From Lasiosphaeria ovina (lineage: Eukaryota; Ascomycota; Sordariomycetes; Sordariales; Lasiosphaeriaceae), in assembly GCA_033439765.1 (NCBI GenBank), contig JAULSN010000007.1, positions 2,108,001 through 2,172,000 of the forward strand: a DNA stretch of 64,000 nucleotides, in the 5' to 3' direction. The translations under genes were made by a program, and so were the position numbers. Positions 21,537-33,118 of this stretch are shown here, one piece after another (position 1 is the first letter of the stretch; every line of letters begins with the position of its first letter). The notes beneath the pieces are model-generated. The model had not been told where the DNA came from. It was given only the letters and a program-made list of their open reading frames with translations, and searched no databases.

Positions 21537-24125
21537 ATGGCCACCCTCACTCTTTCAAAAGCTGCCGCGACAGCAGGGCACCGAGTTTCCGCCTTCTTTC
21601 ACACAATCTTCCTCTATATTCTCGATGCGTTCCGCGCGGCTCTAAACATTTTCTCCCCAATCACCGGTCAGAAACACGCGACGCCAAACCTCCCTGTCAC
21701 CGCCGGGCCCGCGGCATCATCTACCTCATCTGCTGCTGCTTTTGTTTCCTCTCCATCGTCGCCCCGGAGGTCAAAGTCTCGCGCACTAAACGGCGACAGC
21801 GATATCGTCGAAACTATAACCGGGTCCATGTCTACCACCACTGTTACGTCTCCCTCGCGTGCGGGCCAGCCGCCGCGGGCCCCACCCCCCCGGCGTTTCC
21901 CTGTGCCGAATATCATCCCGGCACTTCCACGTATCGCCCCTCCAAAGAAGGAAAACGTGCCGCCGCCGACCCAGGCTTCTTCATCTGCCGATCCAGTTGG
22001 GGCTTTCACTAATGGAGTTACTCGTCTGCGTCTCAATCCTTCTGGTGCTGTCGGCGAAGAGCGTGCCCCTCCTGCTGCCCAGGTTGGCGGGGTCGAGCAA
22101 GTTGCGGCTCAAAACGGCGGTCGCGGCATCAGCGGCAACGTCGGCCCCGGTACCCGTGTCGAGCCTACCCCAAATGCAACACAGCCTGTTCCCCAGTCGC
22201 TGCCACAGACCAGCGGTATTAACAGCGCGGTCGTCGCCAACAGCAACATCGTCAGCAACGGAAATGTTGTCAGCAACGGCATCGATACGGGCGTTGCTGC
22301 TCGGGGCCTACCAGTCACTGTCGCCCCTGCAGCCATTTCTCAGACTAGTAGGCTGAGAGAGACGCCTGTTGAGATTCAGGTTGCCGACGACAATGCGGAC
22401 GGCAAGGAGGAAGTGAGGGTCTTGACTCCGGAAGAGGAAGCGGAGATTGCCTATCATAGCCAGTTTATGGAACAGGCACTTGATATGGTATGTCTTAGAC
22501 ACCCTGGTCTACCTTTTCATTTTTCTTTTCCTTTTTTCCCCCTCTTTTCTTTTTGTTGGCCAAAGTCCGGATCGGAAAGTTCCTGCTGGCTACCCAGTGA
22601 GAGCTGGCTCATTCTTCAAACCCCAGTCTCATTTTCACTCCCGACTGTACGGGCGTTTGCTTTTAGTTTCTTGTTCCCTTGACTCTCTAGAGTCACTGCC
22701 CAAACCATGCTTGCTGCCTGCTTGTTTGGCGCCTGTTCTTGGTTGTACGTCATTGCACAAAACCCCTCATCAAGGGGTTGCTGTTGTGTTACCGGCCCGC
22801 CAAGTGGTTGGAAGCTTCTCAGGAACATACGATCTGCTGTGCCACGGCAAGTAGCCATGGGAATCTACCTTAATCAAACATGCTGTATTGGAATGTTGCG
22901 CCGCATTCTGGAGTATATATTAAGTCCTTGTTGGCCCGCTAACCCTTTTTTTTTCAAGGCTCGCTTGGCGCTGAAGACGAACGAGACTCCGGTCGGATGT
23001 GTCCTTGTCTACAAGGGCCAAGTGATCGCGAAGGGCATGAACGCGACCAATATAACTCGCAATGGCACGAGACATGCCGAGCTTATGGCCATCACCTCGC
23101 TCCTTTCCCGAAGAAAGGCATCTAACCTCGCGCCTGCCCGCATGCCTCTCAGCGACAAGACTAACCAACAGACAATCCACGACGACGACCCCAGCACCTG
23201 GCCCGACGTTGACCCTGAGAAGAACAGCCACGTCTTTCCATATGGGCAAAAATTCCACCCGTCGCCCTGCGTTGACAAGTCGATCCTTCAGGAGTGCACG
23301 CTCTACGTCACGGTGGAGCCGTGTGTCATGTGCGCATCGTTGCTCCGACAGTACAAGATAAAGAATGTGCTCTTTGGCGCAGTTAACGACAAGTTTGGCG
23401 GCACTGGGGGTGTTTTCCGCATCCACAAGAATTCGCCATTCGTGGCGTCTTCGGCTCCTCCGACACCCATGCCCCAGAACGGCAAGGGATCGGTGAGGCC
23501 AGTCATGGGGCCCCGGGCAATTTCTACAGTCAGCGCCGATGATGGTCAGGCGTCATCTTCTGGAGATGACAGCAAGAGCGAGCATAGCAATGATGCTCCG
23601 TACCGTCCTCTTTTTACGCCTCTTCCACCGACACCCAATCTTCCCGGAGATGGCGGTAATATTGAGCGCGGCTATGAAGTGGAAGGAGGCTGGGGCCGGG
23701 ACGATGCAGTCACCCTTCTGCGGCAGTTTTATGTACAGGAGAACGGCCGAGGTACATGCCATCTTCCTTGTTATTCAGCCAGTCTTTCAAGACAACTAAC
23801 AGAAACCTTTGCAGCACCGGTCCCGAGAAAGAAGGAGGGCCGAGCTGCTCGTCTGGCAGCAATGATGCAGCGCGATGGTCATGCCGGCGGCCCGATGCTT
23901 AGTGTACCTAAGGTAAAGGGGGGCAATGGCTCCGCGCTGGGTGATAACGAAGCCAAGGCAACAGTCGGCGCTGCCGCGAACGTCGGAACTATACTGGCTG
24001 AGGCCGACGCAAAGCTCGAAGCCGGTGAGACCAACGGTAACATTTTGGTTGAGTCTGAGGCTGAGGGTGAGGCCACGGCCGGAATCGATGTCGCCGAGAT
24101 CTCCGAGGATAATCTCGAGCTCTGA
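21537..24125 (+). CDS. TAD2: tRNA-specific adenosine-34 deaminase catalytic subunit
   Basis: Three exons, join(21537..22487, 22959..23751, 23815..24125), give 684 aa. The deaminase starts at HSQFMEQALDM at the end of exon 1 and continues ARLALKTNETPVGCVLV in exon 2. The zinc site is H356-A-E358 (RHAELMAI) plus P-C439-V-M-C442 (VEPCVMCASLL). The KFGGTGGVF loop and the late GRDDAVTLLRQFYVQEN helix are family features. Tad2 pairs with Tad3 to convert A34 to inosine in tRNA anticodons. Oddities are a 317-residue N-terminal extension, Pro/Ala-rich with a hydrophobic segment near residues 20-40, and a 471-nt first intron when the window's other introns are 54-107 nt. The extension is in frame without interruption, so it is modelled as part of the protein; an unseen internal start is possible. 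Confidence 0.88.
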
Positions 24126-25058
24126 TCCTTATGTAAAACGAGGTGACATGAATAGGCAAGTAGCTACATGGCCTTGCTTGTCTTGGGAGTTTTGGCCTTC
24201 TTACGCCATTCCACCCTGAGCAGGATACATCTTCGACTACTTCTTCGGTTCGCTCTTCGGCTCCTCTTTCGACTCCCCTTCCGGCTCATCCTTTGGCTCC
24301 TCTTTCGGCTACTATGGAAGACGGAATTAGTCGGGGCTCTTTGTTCTCTCATCTTGATCGGTATTGTTATTACTCTCGGATGCATCCTAGCAGACACACT
24401 GTGAAGCATATAACTTGCAGACCACAGCTCTCCTAGCCATTTCTGGCTGCAGAGAGGCGTGTGGCCATCGACGTATTCCGACTATTACGGTGTAGTGCTT
24501 TCAGCTGATAAGCACGCAGTTATTATATTTTGCGTTGCCCATTTGCCAAGGGCCGCAATGATGATGGGACGATGGGCATGGCTGCATGCGATGGAGTTAG
24601 GCGCTTGCGTATATCGCATTCTTTCCTTTTTGTGTCTGTACGGTTCTTGTTAGCATCATTGCATCTTTCCACTTGGTGGGGTCTGGCTTCCTTTTTCTTT
24701 TCTTTTTTGCACTGTCATCGCCTTCATGTTAGGATAGGCACCATTTTGTCGGGGTGCCTTGTTATCTCGCATGGACCACATGCCGAACTGCCTTGGTTGC
24801 AGTAGTAGGCTCGGGCTCTGAAAATGGGGTGGGAATTCTCATAGGCCAGGCCAGGGTAGGTCAGGACAGGTTGGGTCGGTTAGACAAGGAAGACGGCACG
24901 CCTCACGGCAAACTCATTACGTTCACGAGCTACCTTGAATTATTTGCATTCTACAGGAGTTTCTTACTTGGAAGGGTTCCTTTGTTTTCCTTCCTTCTTG
25001 CACGCAGTAAGCACTGGCTTGGGTGTGTGCTGCTCTGTTTGTTATACTTGTATATGGA
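24126..25058. other. Spacer between convergent TAD2 and GFA-domain genes
   Basis: It contains an imperfect triplet-based repeat (24225-24312, TTCGGCTCCTCTTTCG-like units). This would read GSSFGSS on the plus strand or EEPKDEP on the minus strand, but no exon model with either is supported. The remainder has no recognised feature. Confidence 0.45.
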
Positions 25059-26582
25059 TTAGCTTCCAATATCCGTCTCGGCCACGGCGGACGAAACTAT
25101 CATGGTACTCGGGGTTTCTCCCGCTGCACCTTCTCGGGAGGAGCCATCTGCCCGCATCCCGCTAGCTAGGGCATCAACTAGATCCCTCGCCCAGAGCGTC
25201 GCCATCCCCACCGCCCGCCGCCCCTTGCCGGCCTCCTCGGCGAAACTTACCCGCCCCGTCCACCACGCTAGCCACCCCGTAGCACGTGCCCCCCCAGACT
25301 CGGCCCGCAATAGCCCGGTGCTCACGTCAACTAGCTCCGGCCGGAACACGTCGTGCCAAAAGACGGTCGCGCCGCAGGTCCGGCAGAACTCGCGCGCCAC
25401 GCCCGGGGACGAGGTGTACCGCTGGAGTGCGGGCGGGGGGTGGTTGAAGTCGAGGGGGATGAGGGCCGTTTCTCGTGTTACTGTCTGGGATATCGTTTGG
25501 GCTTCTGCTTGTGTCTCTGCCTGTAGTGATGGCAGGCTTTGGGGAGTGGCGGGGTTGGCAGTGGCAGTGGCGGCAGAAACCACAGCGTCATTGGCAGCGG
25601 GCGCTTCAGACGAGAGGAACAAGATGTTGCCCCGCGGGATGAACGCCCACGACTGGATCTCGAACCCGCTCGTCAGCCGGCACGAGCGACATGCGCACGT
25701 GCCAGCGAGGTACTTTGTTGTTCTAGGGGATTGCTGCCTTTGCGTCCTGGAAGTATCATTGCGGCTGGAGCTAGGATTGGGAGAGGGGGCAGAGAGAGGC
25801 CCGCCGCGCAGCCACCACTTCTCGTCCCCTGGATTCGAGACGACTTCCGGGGGCGTGCTGCAGTAGGCCAGCATTAGGTCTGGGAAGTTGGACCGCGGAG
25901 CGGTGCTGGTCACGGCGTCTGGCCGGGTTATGCAGAAGGAGACGGCCGAGCAGTGGCACGAGGCGCGGAGGTAGTCGTCTTCTGGGGCGGCGGCGGGTTG
26001 CGTCTCGCCATGTTCATAATCAGGGACTATTGTTGCTTTAGACCCCCTATCTTGGCCGGACCGTATTCCCTGTGCAGGGGCCGCGTTGCCTACCCCCGGA
26101 ATCCAGACGGACAGGCCCCCATCACGAGTGTTGTCGACATTAAGATGCTGCCATGCTTTTACGGATTTGTGATCTCGCTCCCCACTGCTGCTTACGAGAA
26201 AAGGGCCTGGGTCAGGGGAGTCGGCAATGACGCCGGTTGCCACCTCCCACGCCAGAGTCTTGTCTCCTTTAGAAGTAGGAAAACAGCGAAAGACATGGCA
26301 GCCACACGTCGCGCAGAAGAAATACCGGCATGCTCCCGAATGCGGCGACGGCGCGTCGTAGCTCTTCAGGCCAGCAACCGACGGCGTCGGGGGCGTGGTG
26401 GTCGAGATGGCGACGTAGGACGTGCAGAGGACCCCGGTCAGGCGGCGGCAGCTGTCGCAGTGGCAGATCGGGACGTGGGGCCAGCTGCCGACGGGCGACG
26501 TCAAGTTTAGTGACTGCTGAGCAGCCCCACACAGGCACGAGATGGCGATGGCGTTTCGCTCCATTTTGTCATTTCGTCCCAT
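25059..26582 (-). CDS. Tandem GFA/CENP-V-domain zinc protein (DUF636)
   Basis: A single exon encodes 507 aa, with ATG at 26582 (MGRNDK; ATG 26564 is an alternative). Two GFA (glutathione-dependent formaldehyde-activating-like) modules occur in tandem. The first, about residues 15-125, has CLCGA, CHCDSCRR and FFCATCGCHVF. The second, about residues 205-425, has SCHCSA, CACRSCRL and EFCRTCGATVFW, and is split by two low-complexity inserts (Ser/Arg-rich and Ala/Thr/Gln-rich). Each module keeps the cysteines expected for structural and catalytic zinc. Family members are poorly characterised zinc proteins related to the bacterial Gfa enzyme, and substrates in fungi are generally unknown. The gene converges on TAD2. 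Double-domain fusions are known in fungi, so the fusion itself is not proof of novelty. Confidence 0.85.
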   Translation of the reverse strand: MGRNDKMERNAIAISCLCGAAQQSLNLTSPVGSWPHVPICHCDSCRRLTGVLCTSYVAISTTTPPTPSVAGLKSYDAPSPHSGACRYFFCATCGCHVFRCFPTSKGDKTLAWEVATGVIADSPDPGPFLVSSSGERDHKSVKAWQHLNVDNTRDGGLSVWIPGVGNAAPAQGIRSGQDRGSKATIVPDYEHGETQPAAAPEDDYLRASCHCSAVSFCITRPDAVTSTAPRSNFPDLMLAYCSTPPEVVSNPGDEKWWLRGGPLSAPSPNPSSSRNDTSRTQRQQSPRTTKYLAGTCACRSCRLTSGFEIQSWAFIPRGNILFLSSEAPAANDAVVSAATATANPATPQSLPSLQAETQAEAQTISQTVTRETALIPLDFNHPPPALQRYTSSPGVAREFCRTCGATVFWHDVFRPELVDVSTGLLRAESGGARATGWLAWWTGRVSFAEEAGKGRRAVGMATLWARDLVDALASGMRADGSSREGAAGETPSTMIVSSAVAETDIGS

Positions 26583-27067
26583 CCAGCCAGCAGCAAAAAG
26601 CGAATAGTCTTGGCACTTGGTACTAGATGGTAGTATAGTATTCGTCCCGGAATTACGGATTGCTTGTCACGACGCAAGGCGACTGAAACGAACAGGAATG
26701 GAGGGGTACTGTCCACCCACCCACCCTCGTGACTCCCAGTTACCTATGCATCATGTGACAACAATGAACGACGAGCCAGGAACAGCAAGCGCGACTGTCA
26801 AGCACACAGATCACGCAATACCTCGCCAGGTTAGGCGACCAAAATAAAAGCAAATCTGCAAATTTGCGCTTTCGCCAAGTCCATCAACGTGACTGTTTTT
26901 AAATTTTCAAAGTGTTAAAAAATTTGCTGGAGAACGTAAACAAAGTCGATCTTTCCGCTTGCGCTTCGAGCCAATTGGGAATCATCAACAAAAAACAGCA
27001 CTGCTTTCCTCCCCCCTGTCCTGCATCCGCCTCGTCTTCTGCGCGCACACAAAACCCGCCCCCCCGT
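26583..27067. other. Short spacer between two minus-strand genes
   Basis: It should contain the promoter of the GFA-domain gene and the 3' flank of the permease gene. A 10-bp palindrome GCAAATTTGC is at 26858-26867. No TATA box is evident. Confidence 0.4.
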
Positions 27068-29115
27068 CTAAACAGTCTTCTCGTCGCCCTTCTCCTGCGA
27101 CAGCTTGGCCATCTCGACATTGTCGGACCCCGAGGCCTTGCGCTCCAGCTTCTCGTTCACGGCCTCGACTTCAGGCTCGCCCTCGAAGCTCGAGATGGGA
27201 TCCTCCCTCCAGAAGTCCTTCTTGCCACGCGAGAGACGCACAACCCACGGCGGCAGGAAGCCGCCCGGAATGCGCCACGTCCACGGCTCCTTGTCGGCCT
27301 TGTTGGGCGGCACGATGCGGCCGCGCGACGCAAGCTCGATCAGCCACACGGTCGTGTTGAGCAGGATGTAGGTGCACACGCCCGCGATCAGGCCGTCGGC
27401 GATGGAGTAGGTGAAGGGCATGATGGCAATGGTCAGGAAGGCCGGGATCGAGTCGCCCATGTACTTCCAGTTGATTTTGGTCACGGACTGCACCATCATG
27501 GAGCCGACCAGGATCAGCACGCAGCCAGTAGCCCACGGCGGGATCGACGCGAAGATGGGCGCGAAGAAGATGGCGATGAAGAAGCAGATGCCCGTGACCA
27601 TGGCCGTCAGACCCGTCTTGCCACCCTCTCCGATGCCTGCGCCGGACTCGACAAAGGCCGTGACGGGCGGGGTGCCGAGCAGCGCGCCGATGGAGATGGT
27701 GATGGAGTCGACCATATAACTATTGTTCCCAGTTTCGAGTCAGTCAAACTTTCGGCGCATCCTCACATACTCGAGGAGATACACGAGAGGGGAGGGCAGA
27801 GAAACACATACGCAACGCTGGATCCCTCAAAGTCTTGGGTGACAGGATCAATGAGGTTGGCATACTGCGCCATGGAGTATAGAGTACCCGTCGTGTCCAG
27901 GATGTCAACATAGAGGAAGGTGACCAGCGCAAGCCCAAACTGGCCGCCATACTCGCCGATACTCCACGACTGGACGTTGAGGGTGCGCTTGATCTGATGG
28001 AAATCGACGACCTTCCTGAAAAAGTCAAAGTTGGCGTTGCCGAGTTCGTTGTAGGGAAAGTAGGTAACGGGCGTCGACCGGGGCCACGAGATGATGGAGA
28101 CGAGGATGATTCCGAAAATAATGGCACCCTTAACTCTATACATCATAAGGACCGAGGTGAAGATGCCACCGCAGAAGATGCCGATCCACATGACTGGGTT
28201 GCGCATCTTGTAGGCGTCGATGCACAGCCCAGTTTCCAAGTCCATCCTATCCTGGGGGCAACCGGCGAGCTCCATTGGCGTGGCTGTGGCGCCTTGGACA
28301 AGACCGATACCTTCAGAGTACGTCAAGCCGATGAGGGTCAAGAAGAGGCCGATACCGACACTGGTAGCCAGCTTGATGGATTTTGGGATGGCGCGCGCAA
28401 GCCACTGTCGCATTCCGAGGATGGCAAGGCCGAAAAAGATCCAGCCTTCGACGAAGATGGACGTCAGAGCCACCTCGTACGGGACGGACTTGCTGCCGTT
28501 AAACCCGACGACGGTATAGGCGAGATAGGCGTTCAAGCCCATACCAGGTGCGATGGCGACGGGCCTACCAGCAAGTTAGTCAACTTGGCGCATGCCCCTT
28601 TATCTCTCTCAACTCTCCACCACTTTTGGTCTTCGGGGTGTACTCACAGATTGGAGAGCAGTCCCATGAAGAAACTTCCAAAGGCAGAGATGGCAGCCGT
28701 GGCAGTGACAAGATCCCGCTTGACCTCGGACTTGCACAGGGCATAATCCTGGTCGGCATCGCAGATAGCTTGAGGCCCCGGAGGGCACACACAACTACCA
28801 CCGCTATCCGCGACGATGCTGGCGTTCACGGCGATGATGTAGCTGTTGCTCGTTAGTCCCCGCCCACGCGTTGGACACACGGACTCGGGCCAGCTAGACT
28901 TACGCCATGGCGAAGAAGGTTGCCAGGCCGGCGCGGATCTCGGTAAAGAAGAAGGAGTCCTTCCTCGCTTTCGGCTGTTGAAAGGCTTATTAGCAAGATG
29001 CGCCTCGGATTCGGCGGCAGAGGGCCGCGCTTACATGACCGGACCCATCCAGCCTAAACCACCAGCCAACCTTGCTGGAGGCAATCTTCTGGTTCGTGTT
29101 GTGTATCCAACCCAT
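27068..29115 (-). CDS. azgA: AzgA-type purine (hypoxanthine/adenine/guanine) permease
   Basis: Five exons, complement(join(27068..27719, 27812..28564, 28648..28842, 28904..28974, 29035..29115)), give 583 aa. The introns are 60, 61, 83 and 92 nt, with every junction in frame. The protein starts MGWIHNTNQKIASSKVGWWF. It shows TEIRAGLATFFAMAYIIAVN in the first helix, the PVAIAPGMGLNAY motif and VTAFVESGAGIGEGGKTGLT, all characteristic of the AzgA branch of nucleobase permeases. About a dozen hydrophobic segments and a charged cytosolic tail (ending LSQEKGDEKTV) fit a plasma-membrane H+-coupled purine importer. A Cys-rich loop with CVCPPG follows helix 1, as in fungal members. In Aspergillus azgA is controlled by purine and nitrogen regulators; no such sites were established here. 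Confidence 0.93.
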
Positions 29116-31982
29116 GACTGCTTAATATTGTTCGACGTTCCAAGATGGGCAGTTCGTGACCAGGACGTGCTCGGGATTCGAACCGGCGGCTTTGCGGGAT
29201 CGGGACAACGGAGGAAGCAAGTTCAGACGAGATGGACGGCGGCCAAGTCTTTTGTTGACAAGACCCTACCCGTTGCTCTGAGACGGTTCGCGGGAAAGCT
29301 GGCGAAGCCTTCACCGGACTGGGGCGGTGGATATGATGAAGAGTGGCTTGAGAAAGCTTCAGTTGACCGAGGGGTAGGGCGACCCCATCTTTTATGATGC
29401 TTGCCAGGCGCGTTGTGTCAATGAGACTCTAGGTCCGTCTGGGCTTGCCGGGGGGGGGGGTTCGAATAAAATGGGAAAAGTAATCGAAGCAAGTCCTTAT
29501 CTCTCACTCACAGCTCCATTGAGAGCCCACCATCCCACCAACCGGGTGGCCACTTGAAAGAGGGTTCTGTTGCTAGTTTGGGCCTAGTCGGCATGGTACA
29601 TCGCGGCCTGTATCTTGGCAGAGTGGGCAAGGTTGGCGTTCGAGAAGGGGATTGCCTGCAGAAGGTGTGCCATCCATGTGCTGGGGATCGACATGGAAAC
29701 ACGCAGCCATGCCAGCTCCCGTACTGTCGTACGCCGTGGTTGCTACAAGCTAACCACTTGGGAAGGGGTCGGCCGTAGCCGGGTGAGCCTGGTTGCGAAG
29801 CAGCGGCGATATCCACTCTGGCAGCGGCCGGCCTCATCCTTGACAACGCTGCCCCCCCATATCGGGAGCTCGACCCCCCAAAACTCATGCCCCCATTCGC
29901 CAAATCCCATTGAGGGTAAGGATTCTTCTTTGCAGAGCAACAGCAAGCGGACAAGGCCAAATGACGGTGCCGGAGAACCCGGGCTCGTTATCGGCCATTT
30001 GCGATTTGCTATTTTCGATTTGCCATTGGGTTTCCTATCAAGTAAAAGACGAACCACCATTGGGGGGTTGTACTGCGTAGAGGCGATTGAGTTCAGAGCT
30101 CTTCTCAAACAAGGGAAGCGCCAAAGCTGGTTATCTCTGCCAAGAGGTCAAGCCAGTCAGAAGAGAGACTTGGGCTCTCTGAGAGTGAACGCCTCGGCAC
30201 CGGTCCAAGCCTGGCTTGATTGCCAAGCCCGCCATCCCAAAGCTTCTTTCGCGCATCGAGTTCAATGGCTCGCTACTGTAAAAGCCACAAGACGCCGAAA
30301 GATAAGATAGGCTGGCCTAGCCTGCATTGGCTGGAGTCTGAACTGGGGAAAGCTCGTCGAGGAGCTGAGGCCACGGCCGCCCAAACGAGATGCAGGCAAT
30401 CAGACCGCACGCGACCAGCCCTTTGGATCGTGGGGTGTCTGCCGTGCCGCGACGGACATGACCGCCGCCACAGAACACCCCAGTCGCCGCATCGCTGTGA
30501 GGCGACAGCCGATTCAGCTCCCAATCCTCTGGCGCATCGAGGGCGGCGCCCTCCGAAGTTCGAGCCTTTCTGTCAGCAGTCAGCACTGGGAGCCCAGCAC
30601 CCCTCGTTTATCGTGGTTGCCCGATATCAAGCTACAATACCCAGCTTCAGCACAGAGTAAATTAAACCCCTTTGAGACGCGACACTTGGCTTGATCCGCT
30701 CAGTCAGCGATACCATTGTTTATTTAGCCCGTGCCGTTTCATTTGCCTGAGACCGCGCCGCCGTAGCGACTCGCGCGCAAGGCTTGTCCCAGGTCCACCA
30801 ACAATAGTCGGGCCGGGGCCTGCCGGTCTCTGGCCGCCCCACCCCAGCCTCAGAAGCTCCGTCGTGAGTGGGAGCGGCTTCAAAAAGGCAACGACGTTCT
30901 CGAGGCAGTGGTAAAGATGGAGGAGAGTTTGGTTAAAGTGTTCAAGATGAAACTCTAAACAACGAGGATTTTGGAGGAAAAAGGAGAAAGAAAATTTCGA
31001 TTTCTGGCCAGCCTCTGGACTCTCTTGGCGACGCCGAAATTGGGCACGCATGATCAACTACTGAACAGAGGCACAGTCACTCCCTTTGACAGAAGATAGT
31101 TCTAGATAGTCCGAGGTACGGATCGATAGCGCAACCACACCAGCGGCCACTCACATCGAGACCCAAATCAACCCGAGCACTTCCCCAGACCTTGGCAGCC
31201 CTAACCCCAAATTACATTCCGTCCCGCAAGTGCATGCTGTAGAGGGTGTAAACCTATGCGGTTAGGAACCCAAGTCTGCAAGCCTTGCTCCCTGAAAACC
31301 CTTGACAGAGCGGCCCCGTATAAAAAAAGAACTCGGGCTCAAAATCAAAATCCACACATCCACATTTTCGCAAATCCAACAGAGCAGTTGACTGGGCAAA
31401 AAGACTGGCCAGGCAAGACCCAATGATGGTCGGCCGGCATTGCAATTGCCAGGTTACCCAACGCGGTTTATAACGGCCGCCGCGAAATCTCACACTGTCC
31501 GCTGCGTACGTACGGTTGTACATGCGGTGGATCGAGAATTTGGCAAACGAAACGGCGGCTTTGCACGTGCTGAAGATAACAAGAGGGACTGTGCCTGTAG
31601 TCTGAAAGGACGGAGTAACCGACGAGTGCCGACAGGAGAGGGGAAGGTGACAAGTGGACGGTCGAAATAGAGTGCCAACGTCATCTTCAAGGGTAGAATA
31701 AATAAATAAGAAAGGGGACAGTAAAGGTAGGAAGAAGGAGAGAAGAAGAAAGAAAATAAGAATGGAAGAACTTTACCCTAAGCTTGGCCTGCATTTCCGT
31801 TCCCCGGGTTTCGCTCTGCACTTTGCATCATCCCCGGGCCGCCCGGCCGGATGCCATGCCAAGCCAAGCAAGCCACGCCGGCCGAGACCACCAAGTGTGA
31901 GCCGCGGCTCGATACCCGCCGTACGCATTTGACTCTCGGCACGGAGTACGTAGTTTCACCAACGCGGCCCCGCGTCTAACCT

Positions 31983-32018
31983 CCCGTTCCCGTTCCCGTT
32001 CCCGTTCCCGTTCCCGTT
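31983..32018. repeat. (CCCGTT)6 hexamer array, G4-capable on the minus strand
   Basis: Six perfect CCCGTT units. The complementary strand reads GGGAAC repeated, i.e. runs of three G separated by three bases, which satisfies the standard G-quadruplex pattern. Confidence 0.9.
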
Positions 32019-32226
32019 CCGGGTTTGAGTTTGCCCCCCTTTATCTGCCATTGAAGAACGAGAAAAAGAGAGAACAGCACAGACAAGCCAGCAGCCAATC
32101 GTGACTTTCTTCCCCTCTCCAAACTACTCCAAACAATGCTTAGTGACGAAGCGGTCGGGCTCATTTTTGACAAGGCCGGTCTGGTTGTGTTGCTGTGTTG
32201 TGTTAGGGGCCATGACATAGACATTA

Positions 32227-32266
32227 CATGGCATAGCATGGCATAGCATGGCTTAGCATGGCATAG
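32227..32266. repeat. Four tandem decamers CATGGCATAG
   Basis: Four adjacent 10-bp units, the third with A-to-T at position 7 (CATGGCTTAG). Confidence 0.9.
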
Positions 32267-33118
32267 AAGTGACGGTATCGTCAGAGCGACGCCCTGCGCA
32301 AAAAAATGCCTTAGCGGCAGGACAAATAAAAAAGCAACAGAACACGGAGTTCATCCGGGCTAAAAAAGAAATAACGGATCAATCTTTTCTTCATCTTGCC
32401 CTGGGGAGAGGAGAGTAGGAAAGAAAAACGGCACAAGACAATGTCGGAAGAGGTAGCCTCATCACACACGAGAATACACCTACTCTGTTGTTGTGTTACG
32501 TTCGTTAGTCCCAAGACAGACACCGAGATGATGGTTCCCAACGTTTCATGCAAAACAAAAAGCAGAACGGCGCGGGCCAGTTGGGGGCGGTGAGTCGTGA
32601 CAGCGCGCCGCCCCCGCAGCAGCCCGTCAGGACAGGAGGCCTGCGGGAGAGGAGAGAGAGCCTAATAGCACGATGAGGGCTCTCGGCTCCGCACATGCAA
32701 AACAAACAACGAACGGTCCAGGTAGTGACGGCACGGCGTCCCAACGTCGCATTTTAAGGAGAAAACGGGATCGTCTAGCTAGTGGCTACTGGTTGAGAAG
32801 AAAAGGAATGCCTTGCCAAGGTCGCCAAGCTTTGTCCGTTGGACCCTCCGGGTTATAAGAATCGTCGCCGTATGTTTTCGCCAACACAAAACCCGTACCC
32901 AACTGCATACTTGCATGATGGGTTCCCTCAGATACAATATAATATGAGAAAGAAATACGCATTCTCTCCTCGCACTACGCCCAACCGCCGCTAGCTGAGG
33001 TAGTCATCGTATTACGGTATTGCGAGCTCAACAATTAGTACGTCGGCCTCTAACCCGACTCGGGCGGAATTTGAATCGCCGCGAAAACCACGAGCAACAA
33101 CCGAGGATATTTAGAGCC

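Larger units (their letters stand above)
29116..33118. other. 4 kb gene-poor spacer
   Basis: No gene is supported on either strand; frames of 60-231 codons lack conserved sequence. It must include the permease promoter (left) and the WD40-gene promoter (right). Distinct elements are a G run at 29450-29460, a GTTCCC hexamer array, a decamer array, and the motif CACGGAGTACG near 31940. Two blocks in opposite composition (30-31 kb GC-rich, 32.3-33 kb mixed) show nothing else. Confidence 0.5.

Noticed and set aside
21236..22012. 258-codon plus-strand frame
   Set aside because: It overlaps TAD2 exon 1 in another phase and is composed of Arg/Cys/Pro-rich shadow sequence.
24168..24404. Leu/Arg-rich 78-codon frame resembling a membrane protein
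   Set aside because: Produced by a CTTCGG/CTCCTC triplet repeat just after TAD2; the same bases read EEPKDEP or GSSFGSS in other frames, and no exon structure supports any of them.
26912..27913. 333-codon plus-strand frame
   Set aside because: Antisense of the AzgA permease exons; His/Asp/Arg-rich with no domain.
29150..29200. GGTTCGAATCCC on the minus strand, like a tRNA T-arm
   Set aside because: The T stem mispairs at two of five positions and no acceptor, D or anticodon arms can be built around it; it lies in the permease 5' flank.
28846..29397. 183-codon plus-strand frame
   Set aside because: Overlaps permease exons 1-3 on the opposite strand and lacks any conserved sequence.
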